Below are positions 1 to 9,536 of a DNA stretch of 64,000 bases, in pieces. The translations under genes were made by a program, and so were the position numbers. Where the stretch lies: positions 1-64,000 of the forward strand of contig CAADGV010000011.1 in NCBI GenBank assembly GCA_900696645.1, read 5' to 3'. Source of the stretch: an uncultured Chlorobiota bacterium. GTDB taxonomy: Bacteria; Bacteroidota; Ignavibacteria; UBA10030; UBA6906. The first letter of the stretch is position 1. The number at the start of each line of letters is the position of its first letter. The notes beneath the pieces are model-generated. The model saw nothing but the letters and a program-made list of their open reading frames with translations, was not told where the DNA came from and did not search any database.

Positions 1-116
1 ATGCGTGTGATACACATGTTTCTCCGATAGATTGTGGTGGCTTGTTTCCGGTTACTCAGACTGTCCATCTTACCAAATAACCGCTCTTTTGTCCACCACC
101 TACCGGAAAGGTTTCC

Positions 117-3100
117 TTATTTCAGCAGAAGGAGTTTCCTGACCGCACTGTTTTCACCACTGTGCAATCTGTAGAAGTAGATGCCGCTGGCCAGGTAACC
201 CGCGGCAAATCGTGTTTCATACTCCCGTCCCGCTTCGGCAACATCGTCGAACAACGTCGCGACAACTTGCCCGAGCAGATTGTGAACCGTCAGCGTTGCG
301 GGACCTGATGCCGGAACAGAGAACTTGATACTCGTCTCAGGGTTAAACGGATTCGGATAGTTCTGATGCAGGTTGAACACATGCGGCACATTCTGCTTCA
401 CTCCCGTCGCCCCCGATACGACAATCGGCTCTGTGAAATGCATCGTTCCATCCAAATCGACTTGCTTCAATCTGTAGTGCCAAGAGCCTTGCGTGACCGA
501 CTCATCTATGAACTGATAGTATCGCGGCTCGTTCGTTGTTCCGTTGCCGGGAACAAAACTGTTCGGCAGATCGGAGAATCGCGGCTCTGCTGCTCCTTTC
601 CGCTGCACGTAGAACCCGTAGTTGTTCACCTCGCTGATCGTTCTCCACTCCAACAATACTCCGGCAGACGTCATCCGTCCGGTGAACGATGCAAGCTGAA
701 CGGGGACCGGATTCGAGCTGAAATCAAACTTGCCGCTTCCCGCGTACGACGAGACCATCGCAGGAATCTCTTCAGCCGGATCGAGGGTATAGCTGTAGTA
801 CGTCGATGCCTCGAACGCCGTGCCGCGTGTCCCCGGCAAGCCGGTCGTTCCCGCAAAGATGTTGAACCGCTCCACCAGGTCACCGGGCGGACTGCCGTCA
901 CGCGACGTTTCCGTCGGAATCGGAACATTCAGGTAGTAGTTCCCTTCAACTAATACATCCGCCTCGAGATTCGAGGAGACACCGTAGATGCCGTTGTTCG
1001 TATAGTAGTTGTTGTACACATGCGCCTTGCCGAAGCGGACGCGAGGATGCCGCTGTGTTGTTCCGTTGAAGTAGTTATGATGATAGGTCACTTTGAGTTG
1101 CGTGTCGGTAGTCTGGTTGTTCGAGTGACCCATCAGGCACGCCTTGTCATGGTTGTAGAAATGGTTCCACGAGATGGTAACATACTCGGCGCCGTGCGTC
1201 ACATCGAGCGCGCCGTCGTAGCAGTTGGTGAAGGAACAATGATCAATCCAGAGATGATTGCCGGTGTTGGGAGCATCGTCCGCCTGAATGTTGATCCCGT
1301 CATCGGGAGAGTTCATGAACTTGATGTTGCGAATGATGATGTTCTTCGCCCGCGTAATCTTCAGCCCGAAGCCGCTTATCGTTGCGTCGGTTCCCACGCC
1401 AATGAGGGAAATATCATACGTATCCTTTATGTCCAACATATCCGACACTGCTGCGCTCGGCATCAGTGTTCCAATCACGTAGATGGTAAGAGGAGGGAAA
1501 TTCAAAGTCCGGTTTGCATCAACGCGTCGCAGCATCCATTCATTGAGATCGGAAGAATTCGTAACGAACACGGTCTGCATATCCGTGCCCGTGCCGCCTG
1601 TAGTGCCGTTGGGATATTCGTACGCGCCGACAGAAGCAAAACCCGCAGGCGATCCCTGATAGGGGAACGGCCCGAAACCGCCGGGAGGAATCATCACACC
1701 GATCTCTGTTTTGTGTGAGTTCATAGTAACGTTCATCGGATTCATTGTTCCTTCATCCGTTCCTCCCCACCGGTGAAAGATGTTGCCGCCCGAAGGCGTC
1801 GCCGTCAATGTTACGTCGGTACCGGCATCATACAGCGAGTCGGCATGTGCAGGGGATCCGAGAACAGAGCCTTCTCCACTTTTCGTCAGATGAAGTTTGT
1901 ACACCGGCGTTGCCGTCTGCCCGCCAATCACGATGCGGTCAAGATTCGCGTTGTTGTTGTTTGTGGTAGATGTAAACTTCAACCGGTTGATGCCCGCTTG
2001 CAATGGTACAACAGCCGCCACGGACGACCACGTCGTCCAACTTCCCGTTGTCGTGAAGGTCGGAAATGTAATTGACGAGCCATTAAGCGTCACAGCATAC
2101 GCACGGGTACTGCCGCCGTTCGCGTAGAAGACACGCACCGTATCGGAGGCGGCACTTGCACGACGGAAGATGATCTCCAGCGACGCATTGATTTTGTCCG
2201 CGATATCAACGTAACCGGAGCCGGTGTAGCCGTTGTACTGCGTGCGAACGTACGCGGCGGAGAGAATGCCATCTTCCGCCTGGTACTCGTTCGGCTGGGC
2301 GGGCGTTGCACCCGTTCCCGAGACGGCAACATTCCGAGTCGTGGCACTCCCGCCTTCGTTGGTGATGTCGCCGTCATAGCTTTGCACGGCGGTCGGCTTG
2401 AAGCGAACGTACACTGTCGTCGGCGACAACGTTCCGCTTGCATACGGTGCTTGCACGGACGATCCAAAACCCGACCCGCTCGTCAACGACACCTCAAATC
2501 CGGACGGCGCTGTGATTGTGATATTGCCGCTTGCAGGCGAGAGTGTATTGCCCGAAACGATGAACGTTTTTTCCACTGATGTTGTGTTGATGAGAACCGC
2601 TCCGAACGATAACGAACCGGCAGAAACTCCGATCGTTGGAACCGCAAGAGTTGTCTGGCTGCCTGTGCCCGGCGCTGTTGTATTGTAGTTCTGTGAATTG
2701 CCGCTCCCGACGTTATACTCGTACACGGCAAAATGATAGGTGGAGTTGCTTTGCAGATTGGTTACTGTGACACTCGTGCCGGTTCCATCATACACAATTT
2801 TATTCCCCCCACCCTGGTCTGTCGCAGCCGTGAAATCGCTGTTTACCCCGCTTGCCGGACTCCCGTTTGTGGGGATGAACGTGACTGCCGCTCCTAACCG
2901 CGCAGCAACAATTCTTCGATCACCGTTTCCACCGGTGAAGTTCACAGCGATGGAACTTCCCGTTACCGTTCCAAACGCAATGCTTGACTGTGCAGTTGGT
3001 TCCAACGCAAGCGTAACGCCATCCACCGCAACTTGCTTTGCCGGAACACCGGTACTCGTGTGAGTGATGTCTCCCGCATGCGGGGCCGCCGATATTCCAT

Positions 3101-3944
3101 TCATCCGAACCTGCACCGCAACCGGCTGCCCGACAATCTCTCCTCCCGCGACAGAAAGCGTCACCGGCAAGGCGTTCCCGTTCCAAGTTGTTCCGCCGTT
3201 CGTGGAGATCTCGAATCCCACCGGCGGAGTCACAACGACGTCATCTACAAGACTGACGCCCGAAACGTTGTACGATTGCGTTCCGGATGGCATGCCGACA
3301 ACATGCTGAAAACTGCTCAGAGAACTTTCCGAAGTGATGATGTTGGCAGATGCAATTGCCGTTGTTCCGGATATCACGACATCCTGCGGGCACACATACT
3401 TCTGTGTTGAGGATGTCGTGTACCATCCGTAGATGCGGAGATAAAACGATTCGCCGGCGGCAACCGTTACATTGAGCGTATAGCCGGGAGAAGGAGAAAG
3501 CATTGAGCCGTTGGGAAGAACAAGCACCGTGCTGTTGAGTTTCGTGCGAGTAGTGAACGTCGGGTCGGTGGAGTACCAAATGCTGGCCCGCATGTTCCCC
3601 CCACCTGCAGCACCGAGATTCATTGTCACAGAAGTGACGGTCAATTCATACGTCGCGTCAGGCGAAACCGCAAACTGTACGTAGCGGCTCTCATTCTGAT
3701 CCGATTCGCCCGGCCAACTGTTGTCGAGCGTGGTCAAACGCTGGCTGCTGTTCGGGCCTGTGTAGCTGTTGACTACCATATTGCTGAACGTCTCAGCAGT
3801 TCCCGCCACATGCCCCGACGTTGCCACACTTGTCGTGGTTATGCTCGACAACGCCCATGTTGCGGAAGCGGCTTGAGCAAATCCTACCCGCGTCGTCAGC
3901 GCAACACTCACTATCACGACAAGGGTCAGCAACAATTTTTTCAT
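117..3944 (-). CDS. Multidomain secreted pectate lyase (PL1) with T9SS sorting domain
   Basis: Predicted surface pectate lyase cleaving polygalacturonan by beta-elimination. It is 1275 aa with a signal peptide ending near FAQA (residue 25). Order: N-terminal beta-sandwich and Ig/Fn3-like segments (about 30-530); a CBM6/35-like module opening with YQAEDGILS (about 540-665); an InlB-type beta repeat (about 670-745); a PL1 parallel beta-helix (about 760-1070) with WIDHCSF, the VTISWNHF strand, and RHPRVRFGKAHVYNNYY, which carries the RxPxxR catalytic-arginine motif; a beta linker with EWRTISEVNNYGFYVQR; and a T9SS C-terminal domain from about 1185 with NYPNPFNPE and a KLLLLK end. PL1 enzymes are usually 350-450 aa; the excess is binding and linker modules. 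It lies at the distal end of a 20-kb minus-strand pectin region. The PL1 and T9SS calls are firm; the N-terminal module names are approximate. Confidence 0.9.
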   Translation of the reverse strand: MKKLLLTLVVIVSVALTTRVGFAQAASATWALSSITTTSVATSGHVAGTAETFSNMVVNSYTGPNSSQRLTTLDNSWPGESDQNESRYVQFAVSPDATYELTVTSVTMNLGAAGGGNMRASIWYSTDPTFTTRTKLNSTVLVLPNGSMLSPSPGYTLNVTVAAGESFYLRIYGWYTTSSTQKYVCPQDVVISGTTAIASANIITSESSLSSFQHVVGMPSGTQSYNVSGVSLVDDVVVTPPVGFEISTNGGTTWNGNALPVTLSVAGGEIVGQPVAVQVRMNGISAAPHAGDITHTSTGVPAKQVAVDGVTLALEPTAQSSIAFGTVTGSSIAVNFTGGNGDRRIVAARLGAAVTFIPTNGSPASGVNSDFTAATDQGGGNKIVYDGTGTSVTVTNLQSNSTYHFAVYEYNVGSGNSQNYNTTAPGTGSQTTLAVPTIGVSAGSLSFGAVLINTTSVEKTFIVSGNTLSPASGNITITAPSGFEVSLTSGSGFGSSVQAPYASGTLSPTTVYVRFKPTAVQSYDGDITNEGGSATTRNVAVSGTGATPAQPNEYQAEDGILSAAYVRTQYNGYTGSGYVDIADKINASLEIIFRRASAASDTVRVFYANGGSTRAYAVTLNGSSITFPTFTTTGSWTTWSSVAAVVPLQAGINRLKFTSTTNNNNANLDRIVIGGQTATPVYKLHLTKSGEGSVLGSPAHADSLYDAGTDVTLTATPSGGNIFHRWGGTDEGTMNPMNVTMNSHKTEIGVMIPPGGFGPFPYQGSPAGFASVGAYEYPNGTTGGTGTDMQTVFVTNSSDLNEWMLRRVDANRTLNFPPLTIYVIGTLMPSAAVSDMLDIKDTYDISLIGVGTDATISGFGLKITRAKNIIIRNIKFMNSPDDGINIQADDAPNTGNHLWIDHCSFTNCYDGALDVTHGAEYVTISWNHFYNHDKACLMGHSNNQTTDTQLKVTYHHNYFNGTTQRHPRVRFGKAHVYNNYYTNNGIYGVSSNLEADVLVEGNYYLNVPIPTETSRDGSPPGDLVERFNIFAGTTGLPGTRGTAFEASTYYSYTLDPAEEIPAMVSSYAGSGKFDFSSNPVPVQLASFTGRMTSAGVLLEWRTISEVNNYGFYVQRKGAAEPRFSDLPNSFVPGNGTTNEPRYYQFIDESVTQGSWHYRLKQVDLDGTMHFTEPIVVSGATGVKQNVPHVFNLHQNYPNPFNPETSIKFSVPASGPATLTVHNLLGQVVATLFDDVAEAGREYETRFAAGYLASGIYFYRLHSGENSAVRKLLLLK

Positions 3945-3981
3945 ACTCCATCCTTCATTCTTGAATTCACATCTTCATTAC

Positions 3982-4338
3982 TTACGCCGCCGCCTTTTCC
4001 CTTGCGGGTACAATCGTTCGGCCAGTTGCACGCTCACTTGATTCGTGGTCAATACGATTCGAAAGCAAGAGTGTCTTGCTGAAAAGCGGTGCGGGCCATT
4101 CTTCCTTCATGAAGTTTGTCAGAAACAGGAGAGCCGCCGCACCCGCACCCGCCATCATAAGAGCCGTGATACTCCCCGAGGCAGCCCATCCTGACACTTC
4201 TGCGACAGAATCTCCCAGCAAAGCCCCGAGAATACCCCACAGCATATCATCAATCACGCCGTACGAACGATTCAGCATCAGGCGACGTCCGACACGTGCC
4301 GCAGTCACTCCGATCACTACCAAGGCGAATATGTTCAT
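3982..4338 (-). CDS. GlsB/YeaQ/YmgE-type small membrane protein
   Basis: Small integral membrane protein of 118 aa. The first about 80 residues show the pattern of the transglycosylase-associated (YeaQ/YmgE) family: a short N-terminal hydrophobic helix (NIFALVVIGVTAARVGRR), a glycine-rich second segment (MLWGILGALLGDSVAEVSG) and a third hydrophobic helix (GAGAAALLFLTNFM). The family is often stress-induced, but its biochemical role is unknown. A charged tail of about 35 aa goes beyond the usual 80-85 aa length. It lies 23 bp after the preceding T9SS gene and 37 bp before the pectate lyase gene, so it may be co-transcribed. No functional link to pectin use is apparent. Confidence 0.65.
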   Translation of the reverse strand: MNIFALVVIGVTAARVGRRLMLNRSYGVIDDMLWGILGALLGDSVAEVSGWAASGSITALMMAGAGAAALLFLTNFMKEEWPAPLFSKTLLLSNRIDHESSERATGRTIVPAREKAAA

Positions 4339-4361
4339 GGTCTCAGGCCTTGTTTTGCTGT

Positions 4362-6755
4362 TTACTTGACGAACGTGAGCTTACGAAGCTGAATCCGGTT
4401 CCCGCTTTCGAGACGGTAGAGGTACATTCCGCTTGAGAGATTCTGAGCATCGAATGATATTGTATAGCTCCTGCCCGGTTCGGCGATACCGTCAAACAAT
4501 GTTGCGACCTTTGCGCCAAGCAAATTGAATACTTCAAGCTTTGTGGCTGCCGGGTGTTCCACTGTAAATCTGATTTGTGTGGAAGGATTGAACGGGTTCG
4601 GGAAATTCTGATGCAGCATAAACTCCCTCGGAGCAACCTCCGCCACCGACGTCAACACATCGACGCTGACGGGCTCGCTGAAATGGATTGAGCCGTCAAG
4701 ATCTATTTGTTTGAGGCGATAGAACCACTGTCCGGACGGTACGCCGTTCTCGGTGAACGTGTACATGCGTGGTTCATTTGTCGTTCCGTGGCCCGGAATA
4801 ACCGGCGATACACTTGCATACCCGCTTCCTCGTTGCGCCGACCGCTGAACTTCAAATCCGTAGTTGTTGATTTCGCTGATGGTCATCCAATCCAGCCGGA
4901 CGCCAACATTCGTCACATATGTCGCGGAAAATGATGCAAGCTGAACGGGAAGCGGCGCGAGGCTGTTCCCTGCAGTCCAGCGTGAAAAACTGTTTACATC
5001 TGTTATGTAGATGACTTTGAATAGCGTGTTTACGGTTCCCCCCTGCCCTGTCCAAGTCACGCCATTGTCAACGGACTTGAAGAGTGTAAGATTGCTTTCA
5101 GGAATGCTGTTCAATTCGGATACATCATACATCATCCCGAATGTTGCGTTCAACCCTGTATTGTTGGCCGGCGTGATGTCGAAATAGCGGCTGATGCTCG
5201 AGTTGCCATTCCCAGTCTGCACAGCATGGCCCCGTGTGATTGCGGTAGTGCCAAGGTCGGCCAATGAGCCGATTCCGATTCCGAGGCCGGCAATGTTTGT
5301 GAGAACATCGGGTGCGTTAAGACTTCGGCTCGCGGTGATGACACCGCTGGTGCCTTTCACGGTGTTGCCGGGGGTCTCGGACAATATCCCCGAGGTTCCG
5401 AGTGAAACATCATTCCCGTTCAAATCCAAATCACCCGACATCAACGAGAGAGTCCCATCGACGGCAGTCGAGGCAGAGAGTGTAACACCGTTGGCGTTGT
5501 TGATTGTCAGGTTGTTCACAGTTGCGGGCAAACCTGTTCCCGTCACCTGGGCGGCACTTCCGTTGTACGTGTAGTTCGCGGCTACATCAAAATTCCTCGC
5601 CGTTGTTTGTATGTTACCCGCGGCCCCTGCGGATGTGATTCCGTCGGGTGAACCGATGCCCAGCGTTCCGGCAGCATTGAGGGTAAACGTGGGGCCGGTT
5701 ATTACTGCGGTTCCGCAATTCAGCGTGCCGCCTCCCTCCACATTGAACGCGCGGCCTGTTCCGACAACGATGTTGTTGTTTAACGTGGTGGATGCACCGT
5801 TCTTCACTGTCCATTCAAGGTTGGTATTCGTGATTGCCCCACCGGATTGTGTGAATGATTTGTTCACGCCTGTGAAGTTCATGAGCAGCATATTCGTGCT
5901 TCCGGTATTGGCCGCATACGTTCCGCCGGTTTGATTCCAGTTTCCGCCGATATTGAAAGCACAGCCTGTGCTTGTTCCGCCGCAGTATTGAAACGAGCCT
6001 CCCTCCAAAATGAAATCACCGGCAAGATTCACTGTTTGATTTGTCTGACCCGAACCAAAAAAGCGAACGATTGTCGGAGTAGCGCCCGAACTGACCATTC
6101 TGAAGTAGCCGGCAATGTTTGTGAGATTTCCAGCAAAATTCACGTTCGATGCTGTCATTCCGGGAGAGTTCCAAATGATATTGCCGTATGTTGTGCCTGC
6201 CAAAAACATTGAGGTTACGGAACCGCCAATGATGCCGGTAACTTCAATGGTCGAAGTCGGATGCCACGTTACGCTGCCGGATCCCGCTGTTTTGGGAACG
6301 TTGTTGTTGTTTGTTGCATGTTCGTGCCTGCTTCCGGCTCCGTACGAGACTGTACCGTTGGTGGTTGTGAATGTCACGGCAGTACCATCAAGCCGGACTG
6401 TTCCGTTTACCGTGAGCGTCCCGCTAACGGCAATGTCGGTTCCTGTGCCATCAGCAACTGTGAGTTTTACGCCGCTGTTGACAAGTACGGTACCGCCTGT
6501 ATTGACGGTCAGTTGATCGACGGTTACATCGGCAGTTACGGTGACAACATGCCCGCTTTGAATAGAGATGCTCCCATCGGCGGAAGTTGGGGAGATGCTT
6601 GCCGCTTCCCACTCTGTTCCATTGTAGGTTTCCCATGTAGCTGCTGAACTCCAGTTTCCCGTTGCCGCCGAACGGAAATCCCCGGCAGTCTGTGCAAGAA
6701 TCCCGTGCACGGGAATGAGAACAAGTATAGTCACCAGATAGAATGCATGTTTCAT
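4362..6755 (-). CDS. T9SS-sorted secreted protein of unknown function (797 aa)
   Basis: Secreted 797-aa protein with a signal peptide (MKHAFYLVTILVLIPVHGILAQ) and a T9SS sorting domain from about residue 712 (QNFPNPFNPSTQIRF, ending LRKLTFVK). Right after the signal peptide comes a GDFRSAATGNWSSAATWE motif that recurs in the 523-aa protein encoded at 10780-12351 (GDYRSNTAGGNWNAAGNWE), so the two are paralogous at the N-terminus. The middle (about 60-600) is Thr/Gly/Asn-rich with short repeated beta-strand units (LTVNTGGT, NLTINNANGV), typical of an adhesin-like beta-helix. A linker at about 610-700 (DWMTISEINNYGFEVQR) resembles one in the pectate lyase. No catalytic motif was recognised. It may be a surface adhesin or polysaccharide-binding protein of the pectin region. 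Confidence 0.75.
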   Translation of the reverse strand: MKHAFYLVTILVLIPVHGILAQTAGDFRSAATGNWSSAATWETYNGTEWEAASISPTSADGSISIQSGHVVTVTADVTVDQLTVNTGGTVLVNSGVKLTVADGTGTDIAVSGTLTVNGTVRLDGTAVTFTTTNGTVSYGAGSRHEHATNNNNVPKTAGSGSVTWHPTSTIEVTGIIGGSVTSMFLAGTTYGNIIWNSPGMTASNVNFAGNLTNIAGYFRMVSSGATPTIVRFFGSGQTNQTVNLAGDFILEGGSFQYCGGTSTGCAFNIGGNWNQTGGTYAANTGSTNMLLMNFTGVNKSFTQSGGAITNTNLEWTVKNGASTTLNNNIVVGTGRAFNVEGGGTLNCGTAVITGPTFTLNAAGTLGIGSPDGITSAGAAGNIQTTARNFDVAANYTYNGSAAQVTGTGLPATVNNLTINNANGVTLSASTAVDGTLSLMSGDLDLNGNDVSLGTSGILSETPGNTVKGTSGVITASRSLNAPDVLTNIAGLGIGIGSLADLGTTAITRGHAVQTGNGNSSISRYFDITPANNTGLNATFGMMYDVSELNSIPESNLTLFKSVDNGVTWTGQGGTVNTLFKVIYITDVNSFSRWTAGNSLAPLPVQLASFSATYVTNVGVRLDWMTISEINNYGFEVQRSAQRGSGYASVSPVIPGHGTTNEPRMYTFTENGVPSGQWFYRLKQIDLDGSIHFSEPVSVDVLTSVAEVAPREFMLHQNFPNPFNPSTQIRFTVEHPAATKLEVFNLLGAKVATLFDGIAEPGRSYTISFDAQNLSSGMYLYRLESGNRIQLRKLTFVK

Positions 6756-6832
6756 TGCTTTCTTCCTTTCCCCTTGAGTGATAGTTGAGACATTTGCCTA
6801 TTGATTGACATCGCTTTCATAAATTACTTCCC

Positions 6833-8320
6833 TTAGAATGCGCAGGCCAATAACCACCGGAAAAGATTCTCCGCAGCTCGTGGGTTATCGTAGCCATCCG
6901 GAAGTCGCCACGTGCCCATGTATTCATTGTAGAACCATGGGTCGCCGACCGCAAACACAGCCCCTTTACCTACCTTCGCAAATGCCATGATAACGTCATT
7001 GTTGTCCGTGAAAATGGCACGCGCAGGCTCTTGAATATTGAGCGTACTGATCTCTTTGATAAATACTCTTCTGACATCTTTGAAGAGAGGATGATCGGGA
7101 AAGCGATTGAATGTTGCGCCGGCGAATTCCGTAGCCGTTGCAGGATTGCGACTATCTTCGTTGAATCGTATCCCGAATCGTTGAGCTAACCGGTTGAAAT
7201 GTTCAAACTCCGCTTTCCCTTTATCGTTTCCCAACAAAACCAGAACGCCGCCTGCTTTCACCCATTCCGTGATTGCGTTAGCGGCGTTCTCGTCAATGAA
7301 ATTCGGAAACTCGGTTTCCTGCTTCGTGTCGGGATCGACAATGATGTAGATATCGGCCCGCTGCAGCGTACGTTGAGTCGGGGCTTGACACAGCGTATCA
7401 ATCACCGCACCTGTTTGCGAGATTATCGTTCCAAGCATCGAGAAACCGGAATTGGCAGTATCATCCCATACATAATGATAACGGTAACGCCGCCCTTTTG
7501 AATCCTGTTTCCATTCATTGTTGTAGAAGCAGTCGAGCATTACGAGTTTTCCTGCCCCGACCAATTCCTTCGGGCCATCCTTCCTCATCATGCCGCCTAA
7601 AGGAATGCCGAGACGGTGGATTTCTTCCGAAACAAGCCGGGCAACTTCAGCGGCGCCAATGCTGCTGAAATGCGTATTGTCCTCTTTCCCTTTCGGCACG
7701 GCGGAGTATTTTCCCGAATCAAGCAGCAGAAACAGCGACTTCGTTTTCTCCACCCCGAGTTGCTCAAACAACTCATGACTTCTCTTATGCAGATCGACCA
7801 CAGGAACAGAGAACTCTTTCCCGATCTCTCTGACAACTGCAGGGTACTCACCGTGTATGTCATAGAATCTTCCCTTCGAGTCGAATCGCCTGCGACAGAC
7901 GGGCGTGATCAGGATCGGGATGGCTTCTTTGGTTCTGGAGTCGGTTATGAACTTGATGAGGTTTGCTCTGTAGTCGGTGCGGGCCTCGGCGTAGCGGGAG
8001 AGGTCTTCTTTCTTGGCATCATTGTGTCCAAACTGAATCATGACATAATCGCCCTGTTGCAGTTGTTGCACGACTTTCTGCCAACGTCCCTCGTCGATAA
8101 AGCTCTTCGTACTCCGTCCGTTACGCGCGTGATTCTGTACGACAGTCGGGTCCGCAAACGCCACACTAAACAACTGACCCCATCCGCGTTCCGGGTTCCC
8201 GATAAGTTCCTTATCAGCCATTGTCGAATCGCCGATAAGGTAGATCTGCGGCGATGATTTCATGCCTGCAAGCATGAGTGAAGCCGAACAGACTAAAATT
8301 ATCACACTTCGGTACTTCAT
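6833..8320 (-). CDS. Rhamnogalacturonan acetylesterase (SGNH, CE12-like) with extra C-terminal domain
   Basis: Predicted to remove acetyl groups from rhamnogalacturonan I. It has a signal peptide, then an SGNH hydrolase domain (about 25-235) with block I IYLIGDSTMAD (Ser nucleophile), block III QFGHNDAKKE and block V DNTHFSSIGA (Asp-His pair). These fit the RhgT/CE12 family. Residues about 245-495 form a second domain with VMLDCFYNNEW, ITEWVKAGGVLVLLGNDKG and GAVFAVGDPWFYNEY. It resembles the DUF4350-type, glutamine-amidotransferase-like domain that I recall attached to GH105/GH88 proteins. CE12 enzymes are normally about 250 aa, so this is a fusion. The start ATG has little Shine-Dalgarno (SD) sequence, and a conserved box abuts it upstream. 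It lies downstream of the lacI-type gene. Confidence 0.82.
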   Translation of the reverse strand: MKYRSVIILVCSASLMLAGMKSSPQIYLIGDSTMADKELIGNPERGWGQLFSVAFADPTVVQNHARNGRSTKSFIDEGRWQKVVQQLQQGDYVMIQFGHNDAKKEDLSRYAEARTDYRANLIKFITDSRTKEAIPILITPVCRRRFDSKGRFYDIHGEYPAVVREIGKEFSVPVVDLHKRSHELFEQLGVEKTKSLFLLLDSGKYSAVPKGKEDNTHFSSIGAAEVARLVSEEIHRLGIPLGGMMRKDGPKELVGAGKLVMLDCFYNNEWKQDSKGRRYRYHYVWDDTANSGFSMLGTIISQTGAVIDTLCQAPTQRTLQRADIYIIVDPDTKQETEFPNFIDENAANAITEWVKAGGVLVLLGNDKGKAEFEHFNRLAQRFGIRFNEDSRNPATATEFAGATFNRFPDHPLFKDVRRVFIKEISTLNIQEPARAIFTDNNDVIMAFAKVGKGAVFAVGDPWFYNEYMGTWRLPDGYDNPRAAENLFRWLLACAF

Positions 8321-8339
8321 GGTTTACTTCATCGGTAAC
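8311..8339 (-). promoter_or_regulatory. Candidate operator box at the acetylesterase start
   Basis: Read on the minus strand, these 29 bp match 23 of 29 positions of a box at 20326-20354 upstream of the TonB-receptor gene. The common core is GTTA-N-CGAT-N-AAGTAAAC. Here the box runs into the start codon of the acetylesterase gene, where a bound repressor would block the ribosome-binding region. The direct repeat AACTGTAC at 8337-8344 and 8356-8363 lies just upstream. The box falls between a lacI-type gene and its probable target, so control by that regulator is a reasonable inference but is unproven. Confidence 0.4.
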
Positions 8340-8413
8340 TGTACAACTGATAGAAAACTGTACTGATTCAATGTATCATTCCTTAAGTATGAATCATGGT
8401 AGAGCCTGTGCCT

Positions 8414-9493
8414 TTATCCAGGTTTCAGCTTCACGACTTTCTCTCCGGTCGGAATCACCTGCGCTCTTCGCTCAATGCAGGTTTCCCGGAGGACGAGTTG
8501 TGTTGGTAGTATGACATGATGTTCGCGGGAAACATCCGGCTGCGCGAGACATTCAAGCATGATCTGCACCGCGCGAGCGCCCAAGTCACAAGCCGGCTGA
8601 CGCACAACACTCAGTGCAGGTGAAATAAACTCTCCTACGTCCGTATCGCCAAAACAAATAAGATCGATGTCGTCCGGGATACGCACCCCCAGTTCTTTCG
8701 CTGCTCTGTAGATTCCAAGCGCTACCGGATACGTTGCGGCAAAGATGAATTCCGGCAACGGCCCCTTGTTAAGGAGAATCTTAAATCCGTTGTAACCGTC
8801 CTCAGTGCCATAGCCGCCATGAATAATCCACTCTCTGTTCATGGGAAGATTGTGCTGATTCAAGGCATGCTCAAAGCCGGTCAACCGGTTGCGTCCGATG
8901 TTAATTGTCGGGTCGCCGCCGACAAATCCGAGTTTGCGATAGCCGATGCGAATGGCATGGTCAACTGCGTGGTACACACCTTCTCGATCATCGACAAGAA
9001 CACTGCTGAATCCCTGCAGCGGGGGCTCAAGCCGCCGGTCAACAAACAGCAGCGGAATGCCGCTTTTCTGAATGATGTGAAAAATCTCCGGGTCTTTCGT
9101 CTGTTGTGTAATCGAGATAATGATCCCGTCAACGCGCATCGCAAGAAGCGTTTGAAGATGCTTTCGTTCCCGTTCAGCATTCTCTTGCGACACTGTCAAG
9201 ATCGTTTCGTACCGGTTTTCAAATGCTGTGTTGTAAACTCCTTCGATCAACGAGCCAAAGAAATAATGTGCTATCTTGGGAACAACAAGTCCGATCATGT
9301 GTGAGCGGCGGGAAGAAAGATTTCTCGCCATAATATTGGGAGTATATCCCAGTTCGTTGGCGATTATCCTCACCTTGCTTGTTGTCTCATCAGAAATATC
9401 CGGATGCCCCCGGAGCGCCTTTGATACAGTCACTCGCGATACCTTCAAGCGCTTCGCTATATCATCAAGCGTAACATGAGATCTGCGTTTCAA
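8414..9493 (-). CDS. LacI-family transcriptional regulator
   Basis: A 359-aa DNA-binding repressor or activator. The N-terminal helix-turn-helix (VTLDDIAKRLKVSRVTVSKA, about residues 7-26) and hinge (YTPNIMARNLSSRRSHMIGL) are classic LacI. The remainder is a periplasmic-binding-protein-like effector domain (GLVVPKIAHYFFGSLIEGV; DGIIISITQQT; FGDTDVGEFISPALSVVRQP). The start is a TTG preceded by GAGGA at good spacing. The gene sits between the GH105 and acetylesterase genes, so it probably senses a pectin or rhamnogalacturonan oligosaccharide and controls the cluster. The direction of regulation cannot be read from sequence. Confidence 0.92.
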   Translation of the reverse strand: MKRRSHVTLDDIAKRLKVSRVTVSKALRGHPDISDETTSKVRIIANELGYTPNIMARNLSSRRSHMIGLVVPKIAHYFFGSLIEGVYNTAFENRYETILTVSQENAERERKHLQTLLAMRVDGIIISITQQTKDPEIFHIIQKSGIPLLFVDRRLEPPLQGFSSVLVDDREGVYHAVDHAIRIGYRKLGFVGGDPTINIGRNRLTGFEHALNQHNLPMNREWIIHGGYGTEDGYNGFKILLNKGPLPEFIFAATYPVALGIYRAAKELGVRIPDDIDLICFGDTDVGEFISPALSVVRQPACDLGARAVQIMLECLAQPDVSREHHVILPTQLVLRETCIERRAQVIPTGEKVVKLKPG

Positions 9494-9536
9494 GCAATCC
9501 TCATTGGTTGTGAAACATTTGTGCAGCGCATTGTAT

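Noticed and set aside
4352..4376. A third copy of the operator-like core (GTTTACTTGACGAACG)
   Set aside because: It matches only the GTTTACTT part and coincides with the stop codon and last codons of the 797-aa gene, so it is probably chance.
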